From Apostichopus japonicus (Eukaryota; Echinodermata; Holothuroidea; Aspidochirotida; Stichopodidae), in NCBI RefSeq assembly GCF_037975245.1, contig NC_092569.1, positions 10,401,001-10,465,000 on the forward strand: a stretch of DNA of 64,000 bases. The letters are read 5' to 3'. The translations under genes and the position numbers were made by a program. The notes beneath the pieces are model-generated. The model was not told where the DNA came from and did no database searches. It saw only the letters and a program-made list of their open reading frames with translations. Positions within the stretch are counted from its first letter, which is position 1, and each line of letters opens with the position of its first letter. Below, one piece after another: positions 59,901 to 64,000 of the stretch.

Positions 59901-61999
59901 TCCCTATCAGAGGAGAATGAACAGACAGGGTAAAGCATTCACTATTATTGACAGCCTGACCACTACCTCCCTATCGGAGGAGAATGAACAGACAGGGTAA
60001 AGTATATTATTGACAGCCTGACCACTACTTCCCTATCAGAGGAGAATGAACAGACAGGGTAAAATATTCACTATTATTAACAGCCTGACCACTACTTCCC
60101 TATCAGAGGAGAATGAACAGACAGGGTAAAGTATTCACTATTATTGACAGCCCGACCACTACCTCCCTATCAGAGGAGAATGAACAGACAGGGTAAAATA
60201 TTCACTATTATTAACAGCCTGACCACTACTTCCCTATCAGAGGAGAATGAACAGACAGGGTAAAGTATTCACTATTATTGACAGCCCGACCACTACCTCC
60301 CTATCAGAGGAGAATGAACAGACAGGGTAAAATATTCACTATTATTAACAGCCTGACCACTACTTCCCTATCAGAGGAGAATGAACAGACAGGGTAAAAT
60401 ATTCAGTATTATTAACAGCCTGACCACTACTTCCCTATCAGAGGAGAATGAACAGACAGGGTAAAATATTCATTATTATTAACAGCTTGACCTCATTTAG
60501 TCTACCTTACACCTCTGTGATTGCAGTCAACAGTATCGACAGGTGTTGCTGAACAATACTAATTTACAAATCACAAATCTCTTCAGAATGTTTCTAATGG
60601 AACAGAGGAACTTCGACCCTTGCTTTTAACTATACACTTGCGCTTTACCATCTCTCATTTCCGTTATAAATGCAAACTTATTCGCAGTGGTTTCCGCAAA
60701 CATTAAAATAAACCCATATGCATGTTTCATCATTCACCATTTCTTACTCCCAAAGCTATTGCCAAAAAGTCATATTAATCCTTCATTGGGTAAAACAAAC
60801 ATAAAATAAATGAAAAATATATTAACTGAAACGGCAGAACATCAATTAACAAACACTCTCCTTAGAGTTTCATATTGTTTCCAAGGCTATAAAACTATAT
60901 ACTCTCAATACTATAAACATATTCCAATGGGAATTCAATGATCTGTGCAGACCGTTATAGTCACAAACTCTGATGCTTGATTAATACCAGTAAAGACAAG
61001 TTTCAACATCCCAAGGCTCTATTAAACTCAATTTCTCTGAAAATAATAAATGGACCAAATGTGTGTACCACTAACTTACTTAATTCCTGAAAATGTCATT
61101 CCTGCTAAAACATTTTTAATTGTACAATGAAAAGTGTCAGAATTACACTATAGATATTAAAGTGTTTTTTATTATTAAATCTAAAACCAACAGCTACTCA
61201 ATTGTCGGTGACATCCATAAAACCAATATCCTTGGCTGCACATCTAGAAGGTAACACACCGAAATGCCTTATTACTTACAGTAGATGGCTGTGTGGACTT
61301 AAAGTATTTGTACCAAATATTCTTTTTGTTTCTATGGGATGTTACGTGTACAGGTTGTTGTTTTGTGTTGGTTTTGGAAGTAACATTACAGATATGGCAT
61401 GTGCAAACTGGGCTTAAATGTAATTGCCAGGATATAAAAGCACACAAGTTACAAAGCAGAAAAATTTTGAGACCATTCTAGCATGCTGCAGTTGTCAATA
61501 AATCTGGTCTAGTTGTAAATGTTAATAGAATTCATTTTCTAAATGACTTTGAATACTTTCAAATTTAATTCCGATTGACTTAACTTTGCCATTTTACTTT
61601 TAAAGTTACTGCAGCGTGTCGGTATCCACTTAAAATTTATAGCCATGGGAACCATCTTGCAAACGGGGAATACTATATGCTTGTCATCTAACCAACAGGA
61701 AAGAACCATGTCACTCAGGAATAACATTAGCAAATCCATGAAACCGAAGTCTAGAAGCAGACAATTACCAGATGCATGAATTGATAAACCACCTACCCTG
61801 AAAAGTTGAGTCTCTTTGGCTCACCAGATGAGTGCTTAGAGGGGGGTAACGGCGATTCGGAGGGTGTCCTAGGGGCGGGGGTAGGTCTGTAGAGCTGCCT
61901 TTCTGGAGACTTTGCTTTGGGAGGTAATGGCGGTTGCTCTTCGCTTTGGCCATTCTGGTGACTGTTGTCCTCCGAAGACGAATGTACTGTTGAATTTAT
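53899..61999 (-). CDS. PHACTR: Phosphatase and actin regulator (PHACTR), 3' seven exons, 5' end outside window
   Basis: PHACTR proteins bind G-actin through RPEL motifs and protein phosphatase 1 through their C-terminus, and act in actin dynamics in cytoplasm and nucleus. Exons in transcript order: 61999-61797, 59702-59581, 58684-58528, 57996-57876, 56719-56582, 54674-54598, 53914-53899; all junctions are GT-AG and all codon phases match, giving 277 residues. Order: proline-rich segment (about 1-67), acidic segment (95-108), RPEL around [16 protein letters not shown] around [16 protein letters not shown] around [12 protein letters not shown], then the PP1-binding part ([29 protein letters not shown]) ending TRFHKP, against TRFHRP in vertebrates. 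Vertebrate PHACTRs have one further RPEL near the N-terminus, not found here. Which vertebrate PHACTR1-4 it corresponds to cannot be decided. Three exon edges border tandem duplications. Confidence 0.93.
54598..54674 (-). CDS. PHACTR: PHACTR penultimate coding exon
   Basis: Acceptor TCTGACAG, donor AG|GTTGGT. Encodes [18 protein letters not shown] and SKKYTR, aligning with human [18 protein letters not shown]. Read-through without splicing gives a 50-residue tail unlike the family, so the donor is preferred. Confidence 0.92.
55119..55796. mobile_element. DNA transposon remnant with GATGAGACT ends in PHACTR intron
   Basis: Left end CAGGGATGAGACT, right end AGTCTCATGCCTG, inverted with one mismatch, flanked by TTACAA on both sides (55113-55118, 55797-55802). 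Interior has a GGGGAGGGG/CCCCTCCCC hairpin and a 219-bp tandem duplication. Non-coding. The superfamily is not decided. Confidence 0.7.
55311..55750 (+). repeat. 219-bp tandem duplication inside the PHACTR-intron element
   Basis: TCTGCTTGTATAATTTATCC starts at 55311 and again at 55530; the units are nearly identical and end in A-rich AAAAAACGCGAA blocks. Confidence 0.9.
56092..56666 (-). repeat. 287-bp tandem duplication of PHACTR exon end plus intron start
   Basis: Units 56092-56378 and 56379-56666 are nearly identical. The second holds the real 3' part of the last-RPEL exon (56582-56666); the first holds a copy of that part at 56295-56378 with its donor. That copy has lost one C/G (CTCGGTCA against CTCCGGTCA), which shifts frame, and has no acceptor. 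Confidence 0.92.
56582..56719 (-). CDS. PHACTR: PHACTR exon, last RPEL and start of PP1-binding part
   Basis: Acceptor CTTTCTAG, donor AAA|GTAAGA, 138 nt, phase 0 on both sides. Encodes [15 protein letters not shown], then FNEYVEV and [17 protein letters not shown]. The RVxF-like site reads IIMF (LIRF in human PHACTR1); the following YV, R and W anchor positions are kept. The 3' part of the exon is duplicated at 56295-56378. Confidence 0.94.
57311..57880 (-). repeat. 80-bp minisatellite ending at the middle-RPEL exon donor
   Basis: AGTACCTTTC recurs exactly every 80 bp at 57391, 57471, 57551, 57631, 57711, 57791 and 57871. The last occurrence is the true exon end and donor (AAAG|GTACT on the - strand). 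Thus six extra donor sites lie in tandem in the intron. Units have few substitutions. Confidence 0.94.
57876..57996 (-). CDS. PHACTR: PHACTR exon, middle RPEL
   Basis: Acceptor GATGACAG, donor AAG|GTACTG, 121 nt. Encodes [17 protein letters not shown], then a charged helix [16 protein letters not shown]. The last five exon bases and the donor are repeated six more times in the 80-bp array immediately downstream. Confidence 0.94.
58528..58684 (-). CDS. PHACTR: PHACTR exon, first C-terminal RPEL
   Basis: Acceptor CCCGCAG, donor CAG|GTGAGT, 157 nt. Encodes [20 protein letters not shown] and the RPEL core [12 protein letters not shown]. The usual glutamate of RPxxxEL is alanine here (human RPSRKEL or RPSKREL). 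Remaining flanks match PHACTR closely. Confidence 0.93.
59581..59702 (-). CDS. PHACTR: PHACTR acidic exon
   Basis: Acceptor CCGATAG|G, donor CAT|GTAAGA. Encodes [19 protein letters not shown] then a run of Asp/Glu, matching the acidic stretch that precedes the RPEL block in PHACTRs. Its acceptor and first bases are repeated in a 67-bp tandem array that starts at this exon edge. Confidence 0.88.
59690..60492 (-). repeat. 67-bp minisatellite starting at the acidic-exon acceptor
   Basis: CCCTATC(G/A)GAGG occurs at 59701, then every 67 bp to 60433, with one 62-bp step (59969 to 60031): 12 copies. On the - strand each reads (C/T)GATAG|GGAGGTAGTGGTCA, the acceptor and first exon bases. Unit variants alternate in parts of the array (CTCCC with CGG, TTCCC with CAG). 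Confidence 0.94.
60493..61796. other. PHACTR intron
   Basis: No further exon or mobile element recognised between the 67-bp array and the proline-rich exon. Confidence 0.5.
61797..61999 (-). CDS. PHACTR: PHACTR exon with proline-rich segment
   Basis: Acceptor CTCACAG, donor GG|GTAGGT. Encodes 67 residues plus two bases; includes [13 protein letters not shown] and [16 protein letters not shown], low-complexity Pro/Ser-rich sequence like the PHACTR linker. Assigned because its phase-2 end joins exactly to the next exon (SG/EVVV) and the composition fits. The overlapping frame that starts MAKAKSNRH is a shadow. Confidence 0.8.
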
Positions 62000-62758
62000 C
62001 TGTGAGGAAGAAAACCAAATTAAGGTCCGAATAAGGTGTCTTGTTTGGTAACGAAAATTAACATAGATTTACATTGTTTATGCAGAGGTATATCGCTCTC
62101 TCGCGCGGCTGAAACCTGTACAGTATTTCCGTACGTGTAAAACTGACAATCTCGATGGAAAATAAAAAACATCCTCAAAATACATGAAAGTTTTCAAGGA
62201 CACTTAAAATTCAAGAATCATTGTGTATGAGTTGATTGTAGTGGACTCCTCCCCTAGTGCCGAGTAAATTTCACGAGAATTTAGGTACGAGCGGATTGAA
62301 AAGGATGAAAATCCAAGTTGAAAAAAGTGCTGAGGGACTTCAGAATGGTAGATATTTGGAAGGACGAAGGCAGTGCATGACCTCATAGGTGGTTAATTTG
62401 GGGTGGGGGAGGTGGGGTGGGGTGGGGAGGGCACAGTGCAGGAATGTTACCAGTTTGTAGGCCTTAGAAGTTAGATCAGAATGCTTCTTGGTAAGAGACA
62501 GATAAGCGAGAGATGAAACAAAATATAAACATTTGATACTCTGCCATTTCAAATGATGCAAATATCTGTATATAGACAGCATTACTATAATAACTTGTGG
62601 ACAGTAGTAATTACATCAGAATTTCGTAATACATTATTTATGCGTAATGGTAGATGTTTAAATTAGCGGGATAGCCTTTCTGTCACCTCTCTTCCCCAAA
62701 TCTCAAAGTACTGTCATTGATCAAACTCAGAAAATTTTCATCAAAAGCGAATCAATTG

Positions 62759-62966
62759 GAGTGTTAGCTCAGTGGTTAACGCCGGTGCCTTTCAATCATA
62801 AGGTCCCCGGTTCGAGTTACTCCCAGATTAATGTATGTCGTCCAGTTACAGAGCTGTTGACAATTAACAATTCATAATAATGGACGTTAAATATTAATGT
62901 AAGAGACTTTGGTCAGCTTGCGGGTTTGATAAGCCAATGAGGCTTCTTCGCAAGTTCCTTGTTCAA
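62759..62966 (+). mobile_element. tRNA-derived SINE (family B), copy 3
   Basis: GGAGTGTTAGCTCAGTGGTT head, GGTTCGAGTTACTCC B-box region, CGTCCAGTTACAGAGCTG and the GGCTTCTTCGCAAGTTCC tail. Opposite orientation to copies 1 and 2. Also in an upstream PHACTR intron. Confidence 0.83.
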
Positions 62967-63618
62967 ACATTAATATTTTTTGTGGGGGGTGGGGGGGCTG
63001 TTAGTTGAATGTTATTCACATCCAGAAAAAAAGGTGCTCTACATGGGAGCAAAACCAGATATGTTATCATTGACCCTATGTGATAGATATGTTAATGATG
63101 GACAACAAACTCCATTAATTTTTTTTTTTTATTCCATTAAGTTTTGTCCAAAGTAAACTTGTGAGATGTTTGTTTCTTCAAAAACAAGACTGAACACCTG
63201 ATCCAGTCCAACCGTGACACAGCACAGAGCCACTTCATGCTGGAATTATATTGATCGAATCTATATAAACTTTCATTTCTTTCTTTTATTTCTTTCTTTA
63301 ACAGATCAATTCCTAGTGCTTGCAAATGTTGTTTAAATTATTTAAAATTATAACATTAATACCTATTACTCCAAAGATTGTATTCAACAAAATACTATTT
63401 TTTTTAAAATTATTTATTTCATGAATATATTGATATCAAAACAAAGGGAGAACTAAGATAAAGTTTTCACCTTGTAGGGGTACTATGGCACCAGATATAA
63501 ATCACAGCCATCTTGACATGAGTATTAAATCAAGATGCCTCCCAAATGATGCTGAGCTTTTTTTCTTCTTTGGCATTTTGGGGGAGAGTTTTATTCAACA
63601 CAATGGACAAAGAGCAAG

Positions 63619-64000
63619 AACCTCTCTCAGATATGATCAAGATTATGACACTGAGTGTGTCTTCAACTTGTGTATGTGATTCTATATACCTGAGCTTGCC
63701 TGGATTGGTTATTTAACTGTATTGAACCTCTCTCAGATATGATCAAGATTATGACACTGAGTGTGTCTTCAACTTGTGTATGTGATTCTATATACCTGAG
63801 CTTGCCTGGATTGGTTATTTAACTGTATTGAACCTCTCTCAGATATGATCAAGATTATGACACTGAGTGTGTCTTCAACTTGTGTATGTGATTCTATATA
63901 CCTGAGCTTGCCTGGATTGGTTATTTAACTGTATTGAACCTCTCTCAGATATGATCAAGATTATGACACTGAGTGTGTCTTCAACTTGTGTATGTGATTC
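63619..64000 (+). repeat. 106-bp tandem array running off the window
   Basis: AACCTCTCTCAGATATGATC starts at 63619, 63725, 63831 and 63937; units are essentially identical. The array continues past the right edge, so its size is unknown. Confidence 0.94.

Noticed and set aside
61765-61953. Frame beginning [14 protein letters not shown] on the - strand
   Set aside because: Shadow of the proline-rich PHACTR exon; only the other frame joins in phase to the acidic exon.
62759-62830. Functional tRNA gene
   Set aside because: It is the head of a SINE with a shared non-tRNA body in two other copies; the acceptor stem does not close properly.

Overview
This window is animal genomic DNA, AT-rich, with interrupted genes, GT-AG introns, tRNA-derived SINEs, Penelope-like retroelement remains, many short inverted-repeat transposons, minisatellites and long (TA)n tracts. 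Gene content and repeat style suggest a marine invertebrate, perhaps a deuterostome such as an echinoderm; the species cannot be fixed from the sequence alone. No prokaryotic genes, operons or CRISPR arrays are present.

Three genes can be reconstructed exon by exon. On the + strand lie two complete UDP-glucose 4-epimerase (GALE) genes in direct tandem: copy 1 (coding exons from 5102 to 18145, 8 exons, 353 aa) and copy 2 (34619 to 43728, 8 exons, 350 aa). Intron positions and phases are identical, and exons 2, 3, 5, 6, 7 and 8 have the same length, so they come from a gene duplication. Both keep the NAD motif and the Ser/Tyr/Lys catalytic set; copy 2 has changes near conserved blocks. On the - strand, from 61999 down to 53899, lies the 3' part of a phosphatase and actin regulator (PHACTR) gene: seven exons encoding 277 residues with a proline-rich segment, an acidic segment, three RPEL actin-binding motifs and the PP1-binding C-terminus. 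Its 5' exons lie outside the window.

Region by region: 1-4950 is transposon debris ending in a TTAA-flanked MITE just upstream of GALE copy 1. GALE copy 1 introns hold a hAT-like MITE, a tRNA-like fragment, a SINE and a 35-bp minisatellite. 18.2-34.6 kb is intergenic, with foldback MITEs, a 59-bp minisatellite, an 887-bp hAT-like element with an internal satellite, and a 4-kb cluster of Penelope-like GIY-YIG remains into which three DNA transposons have inserted. That cluster also has an 84-bp perfect palindrome carrying two head-to-head hammerhead-ribozyme motifs. 43.7-52.8 kb is intergenic with SINEs, a minisatellite and a second foldback MITE.

The most unusual points are the palindromic hammerhead pair, the nested insertions whose conceptual removal restores a retroelement reading frame, and three tandem duplications in the PHACTR gene that each begin exactly at an exon edge and multiply a splice site (donor 2x, donor 7x, acceptor 12x).
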